Assembly (NCBI GenBank): GCA_023678885.1
Contig: CM043012.1
Location: 18,698,036 to 18,762,035, forward strand
DNA length: 64,000 nucleotides
DNA from: Pogostemon cablin
Lineage: Eukaryota; Streptophyta; Magnoliopsida; Lamiales; Lamiaceae
Direction of reading: 5' to 3'
Positions 24,623 to 37,307 of this stretch are shown here, in pieces. Positions within the stretch are counted from its first letter, which is position 1; each line of letters begins with the position of its first letter. The notes under the pieces were generated by a model. The model saw only the letters and a list, made by a program, of their open reading frames with translations, did not search any database and had not been told where the DNA came from. A program made the position numbers and the translations under genes.

Positions 24623-27014
24623 TTCGTATAATGTCAACAAAATTAAGGAGTAAAATATTATTATATATAAGACCGATTGCACAGTTTTCTGAAAAGTACT
24701 AATTTTAGTACATGTTGGGATTAAATTGATATTGCATGTGACAATATTAGTTCAAAAGTCGCAAATTTTCCATATAATAAATTAATAAATTTATGTATAC
24801 TAGCTAGAATTCCATCTCTTTTTTAATTATTTTTCAAGAAACATCTCCAAAGTCCCCCTATAAACCCCACCCCACCCCACCCCACTATGGCCATATAACA
24901 AATTTTCCATTTAAAGGCGAATTTTCATTTGTATGGAGTCTTAAAAATGATGAGTGAACGTCTAAAATGATAAGTTTGATTATATGGAATTTCATTAATG
25001 GATGTTTTTACGGAATTCACACTAACGGGGTGAAATAAAAAATGTTTTAAAAAATAATGAAGTTGTATGGTTATTTAAGGGGAAATTGTAATTTCAAAAC
25101 ATTAGTTTAGGAGGGTTTGAGTTTCTAAAACATTATATTTGTCAGTTATCAATAAGTAACATTATGTCTTAATTTTTGCAATTAAAGTACAAATTAGGCC
25201 AAATTAAAATTTTCAGTTCAATTGCATGTTTTCTTTGCATGAGAATGTGGCGGTGACAATTATTAACATAAGAAGTCCTATTTATAGGATTTAATGTGAA
25301 AAAAGAAAATAAAAGAATTAAAAGAAAGTGTAATTAAACACGGAAATTTAATTTAAGCCTAATTTACTTTTTTTAATTGTGAAAATTAAGATATAGTGTT
25401 AAATCCGACAACATAATAATATTTTAAAATGCAAACCCCCTTAATTTATTATCTTAAAATTGCAAATTTCCCTATACATTTATCTAGGTATCAAAGATCG
25501 ACACTATTATACATATATATCATATTAAAACACAAAGAATAAATCATTCATGTGAACGTTTTGAAGATCCAACATGTGTTGGTTTCTTGATGATATTAAA
25601 CTTTGGTGGGTACAAAACATTAATCTAAATTTAGCAAAGAAACCCTAACTTTGATTAATTTTAATTCCAATTTGGGGTCCAGTTGTTTATATTGTGGGGT
25701 AGGGGGCCCCTAAAGATTTTGGGCTAGTAATATGAAAATAAAAATAAAAAAGTAATAAGTGGGATCCAGAAGGCCAGTTTTCCTGGTTTCTATTTATAGA
25801 AAATTTTGAAATAATTGGGATAGCATTAGGCCATGGGAATTGTGGAAGAGTGTCTTGTCTCACCCACATTCAATTCAGCCTGACATGACCATTCTTCTTC
25901 TTCTCTTCTAGTGCGTCACCCCATTTTCACACAACATTTATATAAATTCCTTTTTATTGTAATTTTAATATAAATTAAATGTGAATATTTATATAGTTTG
26001 CAGTGGATTTCCTTGTTCTTGAATTTAGAGGATAATGATTTGATATTTTAAAGGCCCCTTTGTCGGAGTATAAAAGGTATATCAAAAACATTTTGGAGAA
26101 CTTTTGTTTCTTAAAAATTATATTAATTTTTTTTATCGATTTAATGCAATTGTGACGAGTTGTGAAATATGTATATTGAAATTTAAGTCATATGTATATT
26201 GTAGGTTATTTAGCCAATTCAAATATGTTAATTTTAAGGGGATAATATTGGGCAATTTTACAAACTGGCTAAATTTTAAATAGTTTTTTCAATAATTTTA
26301 ATAATTGATGAATTTTAAATTCAATAAAAATTTATATGAGGGATTATCCCAAAGGACAATTGGTGATGAAGTCCAATCAAATGTCCATAGAGATTGAAAA
26401 GACCACGATAAAAGATACCAACCTTTTTATTATTTTTAGATTATTGTTGGAAAATAATTAGATTGGTTATAAATAGATATACAATTAACTGTTTTGCACT
26501 TTAGTTGAATCATTTAAAGAAAAATGTGGAACATAGTTGATTTGAAATTATGAGAAAACGTAGTCTCATTGTGAAATCACACACATTTATACTATGGCCA
26601 ATGTTCATTAATAATGTATTTGAAGTATATATTTATCACTCTTAGTTTATTAAAAGTAAAGTCACCTTTTATAATTTTCACAATAACTATCAATTATTTT
26701 TTCTAAAATTTTGTCGAAATTAATTAATGTGCCAAGACTTCATATAGATAAAACATTAAATAAACAATGAATCACGTAAGAGTTGCAGTATAAATTGAAA
26801 TTCTATTCAAATATTCTATTTTAATCCGTTGTTTTATTGATTTTAGTATATTATTATGTGCATTAAATTTTAATTAAAACGTTACATAATTAAATTAAGA
26901 TGATCACACAGTATAAATATATGTAAATGAAATAAATAAAGAAGATAAATATTTCAAAACGTCATCTATTTTCAGATCATTTTATAGAGTGCACCTGATC
27001 ATACATATGGTTTA

Positions 27015-27016
<2 letters not shown>

Positions 27017-27053
<37 letters not shown>
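27017..27053. repeat. (GT)n microsatellite
   Basis: GT dinucleotide tract of about 36 bases, roughly 940 bp upstream of the MCTP reading frame. Confidence 0.95.
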
Positions 27054-27056
<3 letters not shown>

Positions 27057-27989
27057 TGAGTAGTGTATATTCTCAAAAATTATTTTATTTAAAGTGTAAG
27101 CCAAAAACATCTATAGGAAATCGTATGGGCCAAAATAGAAGATCTTAGCCTAACGTAACATAAGTAATTGGTTATGGGCTTTAAATTATAATCTTTGGGT
27201 TAACGAAACCAATTTGGGCCTTGAAAGCCCAAAAGGATTCAATTTAGCCCAGTGTTTATCATTAGTTATGACCCAAATCATTTTCCCCCTATTTTGCAGC
27301 AATTGTATATTCGATTTTCAATTTCACAAGCACCTGCTTTTTCTTTGTTAAAAAAAAAATCAGGAATCAACTTTCATATCTAGCTAATTAATTATATTAT
27401 AATAAAAAAGAAATTATAATTCGCATTCAGTTCAAAGAATATCAGAAATTCGTCCAATTTGATTGCAATTAATTAATATATAAATGAAAAAAAAATAAAG
27501 AAATTTAGAAAGTTGAAGTAAAAGTGGAATAAAGATGGTGGAATAAAAAGTATGGATGGAAGCATCTTTACATGAGCCTTGTTCTTCACTCTTTGTTGAT
27601 TTGCAGTATGATATTAAGGTTTTGAGAGAATAGCATCTCATTTTAATGATCTGATCAGTGCCAAGAATCTTTTAAAGCAAGCTCACAATATTCAAATAAT
27701 TAATAACTTAAATCAAATACTATATTCCTTGTGTTTGTTTGAATTTTGGACCATATTTTAGCTCCACCATTTCTCTCTCTGTGAACTTATTGAGCATTAG
27801 CATAACCAGAAATTAATCAGAAGAAATTAAAACAGTTTACAAGAAGAAGAAGAGAAGGCAAAAAACCAGCTCAAGTTTGGAAAAAGGTGATACTAATCAT
27901 GCATGCATACATCTTCTTGATTTCTGCTTTGAGATGTTTTGTGATAACAATATAACATGTGTTATGTATATACTTTGGCAAGGCTTGCG

Positions 27990-30365
27990 ATGGCAATCGA
28001 TTCGTCTTCCAATCGAGAGGAGTTCAAGATCAAGGAAACAAAGCCACAGCTAGGGGAGAGGTGGCCTCATGGTGGTGTTCGTGGTGGTGGAGGTTGGATC
28101 ACTAGTGAAAGGCTCACCAGCACCTATGATCTAGTCGAACAGACGTATTACTTGTACGTTCGTGTCGTGAAAGCTCAGAACCTCCCTCCTAATCCTGTCA
28201 CAGGGAACTGTGATCCTTATGTGGAGGTGAAGCTTGGTAACTACAAAGGGAAAACACAGCACTTTGAGAAGAAAACGAACCCCGAGTGGAAACAAGTGTT
28301 TGCATTCTCAAAGGAGAAGATTCACTCCTCTGTTGTTGAAGTGTTTGTTAGAGACAAAGAGATGGTGTCAAGAGATGACTATCTTGGAAAAGTGGTGTTT
28401 GATATGAATGAAGTGCCGTCTAGAGTTCCGCCGGACAGCCCTTTAGCCCCTCAGTGGTATCGACTCGAGTCTCGTGGAGGTGAATATAAGGTTAGAGGGG
28501 AGGTAATGCTTGCTGTTTGGATGGGAACACAGGCAGATGAAGCTTTTCCTGAAGCTTGGCACTCTGATGCTTCCTCTGTTCATGGAGAAGGTGTGTACAG
28601 CGTTAGGTCGAAGGTGTACGTGTCGCCTAAACTGTGGTACGTTCGTGTGAACGTGATTGAGGCGCAAGACGTTGAGTCGGAGGACAAGAGTCAGCCTCCA
28701 CAGGTGTTTGTGAAAGCTCAAGTGGGGAATCAGATACTTAAAACTAAGCTATGTCCAACACCATCAGCTAATCCATTTTGGAATGAGGACTTGGTTTTTG
28801 TAGCTGCTGAGCCTTTTGAGGAGCAACTAGTCCTCACTGTAGAAAACAAGGCAAAGACGACCAAGGATGAAGCCGTTGGAAGGGTAAGCTTATCGCTGAA
28901 TGTCTTTGAGAGGCGCTTGGATCATCGCCCTGTACACTCTCAATGGTTTGATCTAGAGAAGTATGGATTTGGGGTGTTGGAAGGAGATAAGAGAAAGGTG
29001 CACAAGTTCTCGACTAGGATTCATCTCCGCGTCTGTCTTGAAGGCGGATACCACGTGCTAGACGAATCCACCTTGTACATCAGTGATCAAAGGCCAACTG
29101 CTAGAGAACTATGGAAGCAGCCTATTGGGATTCTTGAAGTTGGGATCCTCAGTGCACAAGGGTTGGTCCAAATGAAGACCAAGGATGGGAAACCTAGTAC
29201 AGACGCTTACTGCGTAGCGAAATACGGTCAGAAGTGGGTGAGAACACGAACAATAGTCGGAAGCATGAGCCCCAAATGGAATGAGCAGTACATATGGGAG
29301 GTGTATGATCCTTGCACTGTGATCACCTTAGGAGTCTTCGACAACTGTCATTTGGGAGGGAACGAAAAGCCCGTCCACTCCAGGGATTCAAGAATCGGAA
29401 AGGTAAGAATCCGCCTCTCAACACTAGAAACAGACAAGATCTACACCACATGTTACCCACTCCTTGTCCTTCAATCATCCGGATTGAAGAAAATGGGGGA
29501 GCTCCAACTCGCCTTCCGATTCACTTGCCTCTCGTTAGCGCACATGATGTATCTATACAGCCGGCCGTTGCTCCCAAAGATGCATTACATTCATCCATTC
29601 ACAGTGAGCCAATTAGACAGCCTTAGATTCCAAGCAATGAACATAGTGGCATCAAGATTAGGGAGAGCAGAGCCCCCATTAGGAAAAGAGGTAGTTGAAT
29701 ACATGTTGGATGTGGATTCACACATGTGGAGCATGAGAAGAAGCAAAGCCAACTTCTTCAGAATCTTCTCTCTCTTCTCAGGATTCATCACAATGAGCAA
29801 ATGGCTTGGAGAAGTTTCACAATGGAAGAATCCAATCAGCACCATTTTAGTCCACATTCTGTTCTGCATACTCATCTGCTACCCCGAACTGATCCTCCCC
29901 ACTACCTTCCTCTACATGTTCTTGATCGGGCTATGGAACTTCAGATTCAGACCAAAGCACCCCCCACACATGGACACTAAGCTCTCTTGGGCAGAAGCAG
30001 CCCATCCGGATGAGCTAGACGAGGAGTTGGACACTTTTCCTACGAGCAAACGAGACGATGTGGTTCGTATGAGGTACGACAGGCTTAGGAGCATCGCGGG
30101 GAGGATACAAACAGTTGTTGGAGACATTGCAACACAGTGTGAGAGGATCCATGGAGTGCTTAGTTGGAGGGATCCAAGGGCAACCAGTGTGTTCTTAGTG
30201 TTTTGCTTATGTGCAGCAGTGGCTCTATATGTGACACCTTTTAAGATTGTTACTCTCTTAGCTGGATTGTTCTGGCTAAGACATCCTAGATTTAGGAGCA
30301 AGATGCCTTCAGCTCCTAGTAATTTTTTCAGACGATTACCTGCTCGAGCTGATTGCATGCCATAA
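27990..30365 (+). CDS. FTIP1: FTIP1-like multiple C2 and transmembrane protein (MCTP)
   Basis: An ER/plasmodesmata membrane-tethering protein. The family includes FTIP1, which helps move FT out of companion cells, and QUIRKY. Intronless coding region of 791 residues, the normal family length. Three C2 domains lie at about 53-160 (with the NCDPYVEV strand and acidic loops), 214-325 and 378-500, followed by the plant PRT_C region (about 530-785) with hydrophobic hairpins at about 612-650 and 732-763. The start at 27990 is chosen over an in-frame ATG at 27957 because MCTPs begin just before the KETKPxLG motif and the extra 11 residues fit no family member. A leader intron is possible (donor-like gtgata at 27887) but unproven. 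Its place in a cluster with TGA10 and CDK5RAP3 supports the FTIP1 assignment over other MCTPs. Confidence 0.9.
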   Translation: MAIDSSSNREEFKIKETKPQLGERWPHGGVRGGGGWITSERLTSTYDLVEQTYYLYVRVVKAQNLPPNPVTGNCDPYVEVKLGNYKGKTQHFEKKTNPEWKQVFAFSKEKIHSSVVEVFVRDKEMVSRDDYLGKVVFDMNEVPSRVPPDSPLAPQWYRLESRGGEYKVRGEVMLAVWMGTQADEAFPEAWHSDASSVHGEGVYSVRSKVYVSPKLWYVRVNVIEAQDVESEDKSQPPQVFVKAQVGNQILKTKLCPTPSANPFWNEDLVFVAAEPFEEQLVLTVENKAKTTKDEAVGRVSLSLNVFERRLDHRPVHSQWFDLEKYGFGVLEGDKRKVHKFSTRIHLRVCLEGGYHVLDESTLYISDQRPTARELWKQPIGILEVGILSAQGLVQMKTKDGKPSTDAYCVAKYGQKWVRTRTIVGSMSPKWNEQYIWEVYDPCTVITLGVFDNCHLGGNEKPVHSRDSRIGKVRIRLSTLETDKIYTTCYPLLVLQSSGLKKMGELQLAFRFTCLSLAHMMYLYSRPLLPKMHYIHPFTVSQLDSLRFQAMNIVASRLGRAEPPLGKEVVEYMLDVDSHMWSMRRSKANFFRIFSLFSGFITMSKWLGEVSQWKNPISTILVHILFCILICYPELILPTTFLYMFLIGLWNFRFRPKHPPHMDTKLSWAEAAHPDELDEELDTFPTSKRDDVVRMRYDRLRSIAGRIQTVVGDIATQCERIHGVLSWRDPRATSVFLVFCLCAAVALYVTPFKIVTLLAGLFWLRHPRFRSKMPSAPSNFFRRLPARADCMP

Positions 30366-31094
30366 GGATTTTTTTTATCAATATTATTTAAATGTCTTTG
30401 AGTGTAATAAATTACGAAATATAATTAAATTGTTTTGTTTTATAGGAAAAATATTTTGTAGGGGTAATTAAATTGGTATTAGCGTAATTTTGAGAGATGT
30501 AAGAGATGATACATGAAGATTTGTTGTCTTTCATTCACTAATTAATGATGAACATTTTTGAGTGGCTGAAAAAGACATTATGGGTGTTTATGAATCACTG
30601 AAAAATAATGTAGAATACAAAATTACTAAAATTTTTCGTGATTTTTCAATGATGACCTGTAAACAAGTTCTTACTTTAATCTCATTATTTTCCATTCGTG
30701 TTAAATGTGTTGCAAATAATGTAGCATATAAAATTAGTAGAATTCTCGTGATTTTTGAAACCTTCGATTGAGCCTCCAAATTCTGTGAATGACTTTTCCA
30801 TTCTTGTTCTTGTTGTTAATTGATAATATTTCTGTTTTATTTAAAAAAAAAAGGAGTATTTAATATTCAATGCAAGAGAAAATGAATCACCGTTCTGTAT
30901 GCGCGATGTATAGTTTATAAATCATTTGCGCGGGGACCCGATTTTGGTCAATGCGGGTCGATCCGAAACCGAATTACTGTTGCAGTGGACCGGTGGTGTA
31001 ACTGGTGTTAAATTTTCAATCCGAAGATCTATACTAAACAACTCACTCTCGCAAGACTTCCATTTCTGACCCGCCAGATCCACGCGCCGCCGCA
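30366..31094. other. Intergenic, MCTP 3' to TBCC 5'
   Basis: Holds the MCTP 3' untranslated region and the promoter and leader of the TBCC gene. A degenerate direct repeat of about 48 bp occurs at about 30605-30652 and 30716-30763 (both start aataatgtag and contain cgtgattttt). The short frames over it on both strands have no coding character. Confidence 0.7.
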
Positions 31095-34000
31095 ATGATA
31101 GAATCCTCCGTAGCCGAGCAACATATGGAGCCACCACCACCATCTACCCCTTTTCCAGCTTACCATCTCTACCCCCGGCGGGAGCCCTTCGAGCACGGGC
31201 TTCTACCCATCTCCAAACTCATCTTCACTGATGGTGTACAGACTCTATCCCATCTGAAATCCACTCTCCTTTCATCAAATTCCAGTAATCGAGTCAGCAC
31301 CGAAACCCTAGCTGGAGTCCTTCAAATTCCCATTGAACATTCGCGTCTTTTGATCGAAACCCTATCCACCGTTCTGCATGATGATTCTGATCCGTTGGTG
31401 AAGGCCAGGGCTCCGGAAGAGATTGATGAAATCGGGGTAAATGTGTATGATTTGCTGGTATATTTGTATATACAGAATTACAAGAGGTTGCTGCCGAAAG
31501 GGCATAAGGATGCTGCTGCTGTTGCTGATGTTTGGCCGTCTACTTCAGCTTTCGATGGGTTTTTATCTGTGCTCTCGCCGTTACAGGTGATGAATTTCTG
31601 GTTTCAGATTTACTTCGTACAAAGTGAACTTCCGATGTAATGTGGAGTGGGATGAGAATTCATACATTGACGCACATCGATTTTCGATTATACATTGGAC
31701 AGAAGGGTCATATGTGAGGAAATCATACTATTGTAAACTTAGTCGCCTCATTACCTAAAGATTTTCTACATAATTTGATTTACAAATAATTACTTTGAAT
31801 GTAATAGTTATGAGTTACTTTTGCATTCTTGATGTTAGCATAAATAAACACCCGCTTTAGTGTATGCATGTATATTTACTGTGTTATGATTGCCATAAAC
31901 ATGGTTCTGCACATTGCAGTTGGTGCGTAGCAACAGCCGGAGATTTATGCCATCTCAAGCTGATGAAGTGGCTCATCAGCTGTCATATCTACAAAAACAC
32001 GTGAACAACATTCTTTCCCTATTGGCAGATACTGTAGAAGGGGAAACTTATCAATCTATGGTATGTGAAATTTGTTGCTAATTCTGTATTGCTGTAGAAG
32101 TGGTTTCATTTGTTAGATTCATTGGCCGTGCATGAATCTGTAATTATACTTTTGTTAGATTCACCTGGTGGTGCATGAATCCTTAATATTACTTATTGAT
32201 GAACTTTTTGCTATCATTATACTGAGTTTTGCATTGAGTAGTTGAATAATTTCTTCAAGGTTTTGTCCGTGGACAAATTCGAACATCTTGGATTTCTAGT
32301 GTATTTTGGGGAAAAGGGGTCTCAGAGAATTCCCTTGAGCCAGAATACTCCATTTTTTGCAAATTCAGATCCTATCATGCCTGCTGCTCCTGTTTTTGTA
32401 TCACAAGTTCTCGAATGGCTGCTTCAAAACATAGCGTCTACCATGGAATATATTTCCGATAGAGTATCTCCAAAAGAAAATGGGCCTTGTAATTCTTTTG
32501 ATCAGGATGTTACTATGACTGATGTTGGCACAAGTCCTGCAAATCCCTCAAGCAGTACTCGAGGTCCAAGTTTGATTGAGGGAATCTCCAAATCCACATG
32601 TGTGAAGCGAGCATCTGATCTTAAGGGCACATCTGTAAAGGTGAACATTGCTCTGCATTTTCTTTCCAAATTTCTTCTTCTACCTTCATTCATTTCTGTA
32701 ATGTCACCAGGAAATTTCCTGTCTAGTTAGCATGAGCATGGTGGTCAATTAAATAATTAAATTATTTCCTGGAGCGCTCATAAGCCAGTATTTCTAATTC
32801 AGTGTTAAAAATGGTTTATACTGTAGAGTTTAGAAAATAGCCAAGAACATGCATTTACGTGCTTTGAAAAGGAGCTATATTGGTATCTGTAATAGAAGGC
32901 CTGTTATTGGGAGTTCTTCTGTTCCTTACCATGATATGTTACATGAGCTTGGAAATTGATAATATATTATTGGTTTGCTTAAGAGTGAAGATGTCTTTCC
33001 TGCCCATTTTCAACGAGGAATTTGTGGAAGAGGATTGTCTGAGTTCTTTGTGGTAGTCCAAATAGAGCTTTCTCTTGCCCTTTTATTTATATGTTTTTTT
33101 TTCTCAGGTTGTAAATTGCCATGAATCGGTAATTTACATCTTGGCACCCCTGAGATATGCAACAGTGTATGGATGTTCAGATGCAACTATTGTCCTTGGA
33201 GCTGTTGGAAAGGTAGAAAATGGTTGAAGAACATGATTTAATTTGTGTTATCTAGATGTTGTGTTTAAGTTATCTTGAACAAAACTAGAAGTGGTGCATG
33301 CCTAAATATTTTTCTCATACAGGCTGTTAGAGTTGAACATTGTGAACGTGTTCATCTGATCACTGCAGCCAAACGTGTCTGCATTGCAAACTGCCGGGAG
33401 TGCGTATTCTTCTTGGGTGTTAACCAGCGGCCCCTAATAGTTGGTGATAATCATAAATTGCAGGTGAGCTTCGCCTTATATTTAATGCTTAAATCAGTGC
33501 ATGGAGCTAGCCTACCTCTTGGATTGATGAATTTATGAGTAGTTAAGTTTGTCTATTAGTGCTTATTGCAAAAAAAGTATCTATGTTTTCTTAATCTACA
33601 AAAGGAATTTTTGAAGTGGTTTTTAGTTTTTACCCTTTTATTTCCTTTACTGAGCTTTGGCAGTTAGGCTTCCTTTTCCACTGGTTAATATGAGTCTATG
33701 ACATTCAACAGGTGGCTCCCTACAACACATTATACTCACAACTGGAGGAACACATGAGTCAAGTTGGAATTGACCCTATGATTAACAAGTGGAATGAACC
33801 TATGGCGCTTGGAGTGGTTGATCCCCATGATTCTATATCCCATCCTGCTGGTGTATCGGATGCCCTAGCTGAAACTGCGGCGTGCCTAGAGCCTGATCAG
33901 TTTACCAATTTTGTGGTAAGTACTTTTATCAGTTGGCAATTTAGATCTAAAATATCACCTAAGGGTTATGCATTGTGTATATAGTTCTGATCTTGTGTAA

Positions 34001-34696
34001 TTTTCTCATAAAAAATCGTCCACAAAACCTGGATCTATTGAAGTATGAATTCTTATCTGTTATGGTTTTGCTGTATTGTTTCTGTTGGGCTCAATATATG
34101 GTTCCCTCCAAGTTCTATATATTTCGGGAATGTACTAAAGTGTTCAATCATCAGATTCCAGATTGGTTGGAAAGTGTACAAGCTGGCTCTACTATAGAGA
34201 ACCCCTTCCCTTTACCTGATCCGTACTTTGCATCACAACAAAAAAATGTATGTTCAAGTTATTCCTTTTCTCTTTCTCATTGCGTTATTGTATTTTTAGA
34301 AACATATAACCATGGCATTCATTCTTTTGCTATTCGATCCTCAGAAAAAAAGTTTGGAAGAGGTTAAGCAAATTCTGAGGGAAACTCAACTTGAAGAGAG
34401 CAGGAAACGAGAATTATCAAACGCCCTGCATACTTGTTTTAAGGACTGGTTGTATGGTATGCCTATGCGACCTTCTTCATACGTACAGATCTACTGAAAA
34501 TGTGCTTGTTCATTTTATTACTTTTTCTTTTCTAATGTGCTCATATGCATGGGACTTATAATTACACGTAAATGCTACTACCCGTGAGCATTGTGTTATC
34601 ATAAGATGTAGATGTAGTACATTGATATATATCATTCCTTGTCCATATGCAGCATCTGGAAACGTTCGACAGCTTTACTGCTCACCCAGTGAATAA
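31095..34696 (+). CDS. TBCC domain-containing protein 1-like
   Basis: Related to tubulin-binding cofactor C; TBCCD1 proteins act at centrosome or basal-body sites in animals and algae, and the plant role is poorly known. Nine exons: 31095-31586, 31920-32060, 32260-32640, 33108-33212, 33323-33463, 33712-33915, 34155-34247, 34345-34456, 34653-34696. All junctions are GT-AG and the frame is maintained to 570 residues. The N-terminal half (proline-rich start, then LYPRREPFEHGLLP) is the plant TBCCD1 type. The TBCC/C-CAP beta-helix covers about 339-450, with AAKRVCIANCRECVFFLGVN as core. The start at 31095 is the first ATG; an in-frame Met at 31125 is an alternative. The gene converges on STR9, with 486 bp between the two stop codons. 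Confidence 0.9.
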
Positions 34697-35182
34697 GTAC
34701 ACATGCTGTAGGTGGAACAGAACAATAGAGAGCCAGAGTTATGTTCACAGCATTGCCCCTTTCAAATAGATACTCCAGTAGTCGAAGCTCCTCTCTTGCC
34801 ATTTTCTGTCGATCTGGAACTTCCGGACTTCGATGCTGAACTGCTCCAGAGGTTGTAGCTATCATGTAGATTGCTGTCAAACAGGCCAATTCTTGTACTT
34901 GCCTGTTTGCTTCAGAATTGTGCTGTAGTTCCAGAACATCGTTGTTGTAACGATGCTTTGTGTAATAGTAATATATTTCCACGAGTCCTGAAGACTAGAA
35001 TGATCCCAAAATTCTGGTTATTCACACCAAATTTTAATTATTCCTTGAGAATATCATTGAATATTACAGCAATTACAGGTCTTCATGTATTCTATTTCCT
35101 TGTTGAAACAAGCCTCTTCAAGCTAAAAATCATTCTCTGACAATTTACATGGAAAAACGAATGTTCTATTGATGACAGAAAG
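34697..35182. other. Shared 3' region between convergent genes
   Basis: Non-coding stretch with the TBCC 3' untranslated region (plus) and the STR9 3' untranslated region (minus). No further feature seen. Confidence 0.7.
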
Positions 35183-36691
35183 CTAGCTCGTTGGAGGAGC
35201 GAGCTGAAACAATTTCTCTGCTTGATCGGGGAAGAAGGTAATGAACAGATAAGCACCTGTAATAACAGCAGATTGATTATTAAACAAAAATGGATCCACC
35301 AGATATGATTGTGTGTGTGTTAAATAGTCATCCAAAACTTACATATAAGAACAGTCCCTAGTACTGCTGAGATCTTGCCTTGAATTGTAACCAAACCAGC
35401 TTTTCCTGCATTTTGCAGCTCAGTCGAGCCGACAGAGTCGAATGTCCCTGCAGTTACCATGTTCCTGTAATTAGCATATCAATCTTCATAAACAACTTTG
35501 GATAGGTTAAGGTAGAGATTCTTCACCAGGTTTTACAGATTGAAGGCCTGAAGTTATGCAGGCTATATTTTGATACCCTGCTCCCTCTAACTGGCTTGCA
35601 GCAGCAGGTGACCTTCAAAATATACTAAAAACATCGTCAGAACAACAAAAACTGATATCATCTGATGAATCAAAGAAGAAGAAACATGGAATGTTACCTT
35701 AAACCCTCTTGGCAAACAAGCAACAACTTGGATTCGGGCGAAAACTGTGTCTTGACAGATTGAACGAAGTCCGGGTTAGGTTTTGTGAAGGGCAAGCCAA
35801 AGAACAAACCAGAGAAATTGTTGTGAACACTTCTCTTTATGATAGTTCCTAATCAGCATAAACACTAGTAAGTCACTCTAGACAAACTCTAGTCAATTGT
35901 CTCGATTTTGACAAGAACTAAAGTATACCTATGTCATTGTCCTTGTTCTCAATGAATAAAGGGACATGATAGCAATCCTTTATGTGGGCTCTCTCGAACT
36001 GAAATCTATCACGAACATCTAAAACTGCATATCCTTCTACTGCAATTAGTTTCTTTGCCTCTTCTGAGTCCACAAACTCCACTTCTGCTTTTATTACCAA
36101 GTTTCTTCTTCTATGCTGTCGTTTTCCTGTTCGCGTTGCGGAGACAGACCACGATGTTGCCAAATTGCTGAAACCACATTCCTAGTTTATTAATCATACT
36201 AAGTATTCGAATTCATGCTATGTTGGTATCAGTTTAACAACAATGGAGATATCAAGAATCATGTGGACCAGAGTTCCAAAACAAGAAAGATCAAGAAAAC
36301 ACTTGATTGCGTGCAGAATTCATCATGCTAACACCACATATATTATGTTCAACTATTCAAGATTTTACATTATGTGATTTTATTTTCCACATTTCTTTTT
36401 CCTGCTGAAAATGTTGGATGACATGAAGAATCATGCTGATAACTCAGTAGACGATCATAAAAGTAGTCATCATTTCACGATCAGAAACACTAAAGGGGAA
36501 GTTTCTATCTGTTGCAGAATCTTATCTTGAATGAGAAAACTCGCCTTCTTAACTCGTAGCTTGCATTTTCAGTAAAAGAAAACTCTGTAAAACAATTTGC
36601 TAGCTCAAGAATGATTTTTTAAGAAAATTATGATTGAAATATACCTTCGGGAGGAGAGTGCCGAGGAGAAACAGCAAGTTATCCCTGCCAT
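35183..36691 (-). CDS. STR9: Rhodanese-like domain protein 9, chloroplastic
   Basis: A single-domain sulfurtransferase of the plastid. Six exons on the minus strand: 36691-36645, 36167-35929, 35848-35698, 35612-35527, 35447-35343, 35256-35183, joining in frame to 233 residues, close to the family length. Residues 1 to about 42 are Ser/Arg-rich and acid-poor, as expected of a transit peptide. The rhodanese fold begins at VEFVDSEEAKKLI (about 45), has YAVLDVRDRFQFERAHI in the middle, and ends with the active loop CQEGLRSP, catalytic Cys about 141. A hydrophobic segment at about 198-215 suggests membrane attachment. The start follows a CT/GA-rich leader (36705-36727). Introns are short; intron 4 is only 79 bp. 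Confidence 0.92.
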
Positions 36692-36695
36692 ATCC

Positions 36696-36730
<35 letters not shown>

Positions 36731-37307
36731 AGCTGGATTATGATTTGCTTGTCTAGTTGTAGCGAATGGGCCACTGAAATTTAAGAGCATGAATGGGCTT
36801 CTGCCACGTGGCTTGAAGAATGAAATGAGATTAGATTAGATATCTTTATTAATAAAAGCGCTCCACTATTTTCAGTAAAATTCAACTGCTATTCAGATTT
36901 TAGATGAACCCTTTATAATAGTGCATGAAACCGGTTTTAAGGTGGAACCAGGATACTATTTAGTGTAAGAATTAGTGTGAAATCGATTTTACAGTGTGGA
37001 GGATTACTTCTTAGAACAATGAAAGGTCATTCAAAAAAAATATTACTACTATGCAAAAAATATAGTGTGAAATTATTCCTTGAAACAAAAGTCTCATTAC
37101 AATCTGCATAAAATTCCTTGAAACAGCACCATTCAGCTTTACATGTCAAATGGTTATGACCATAATGTTGTGTAAACAGAGATTGGCATCTCAAGAAAGC
37201 CAAAGGAAAGGGCAAATATTTATTAAACCATTCATTCATTCAGCTAACGTAATAGCACGAATGCTGGAACCAGAATCGATCACAATGGATAAGTAACAAC
37301 GTTTAAA
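36692..37307. other. STR9 promoter and OEP16-3 3' region
   Basis: Contains the STR9 leader with a (GA/CT) tract at about 36702-36727, its promoter, and the OEP16-3 3' untranslated region ending at the stop at 37308. Nothing else seen. Confidence 0.7.

Larger units (their letters stand above)
14315..27989. other. 13.7-kb gene-free region
   Basis: From 14315 to about 14640 lie the 5' leader and proximal promoter of the minus-strand TGA gene, with GA-rich tracts. Beyond that no gene is supported. The region contains microsatellites, MITEs, a tandem duplication at 17606 and a motif cluster at 22030. Between about 15590 and 16330 a degenerate segment recurs (gtgttagagtgacctgatta followed by atattaaatgatattc), probably old LTR fragments. 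A half Stowaway end lies at 16036 (ccctccgtctcagtctaaa). From about 27750 onward lies the MCTP 5' leader. Confidence 0.75.

Noticed and set aside
27957..27989. In-frame upstream ATG adding 11 residues to the MCTP protein
   Set aside because: The added residues are hydrophobic and unlike any MCTP start; the ATG at 27990 gives the usual family length.
30562..30779. Overlapping short frames on both strands after the MCTP gene
   Set aside because: They cover a degenerate direct repeat; no family match or codon bias.
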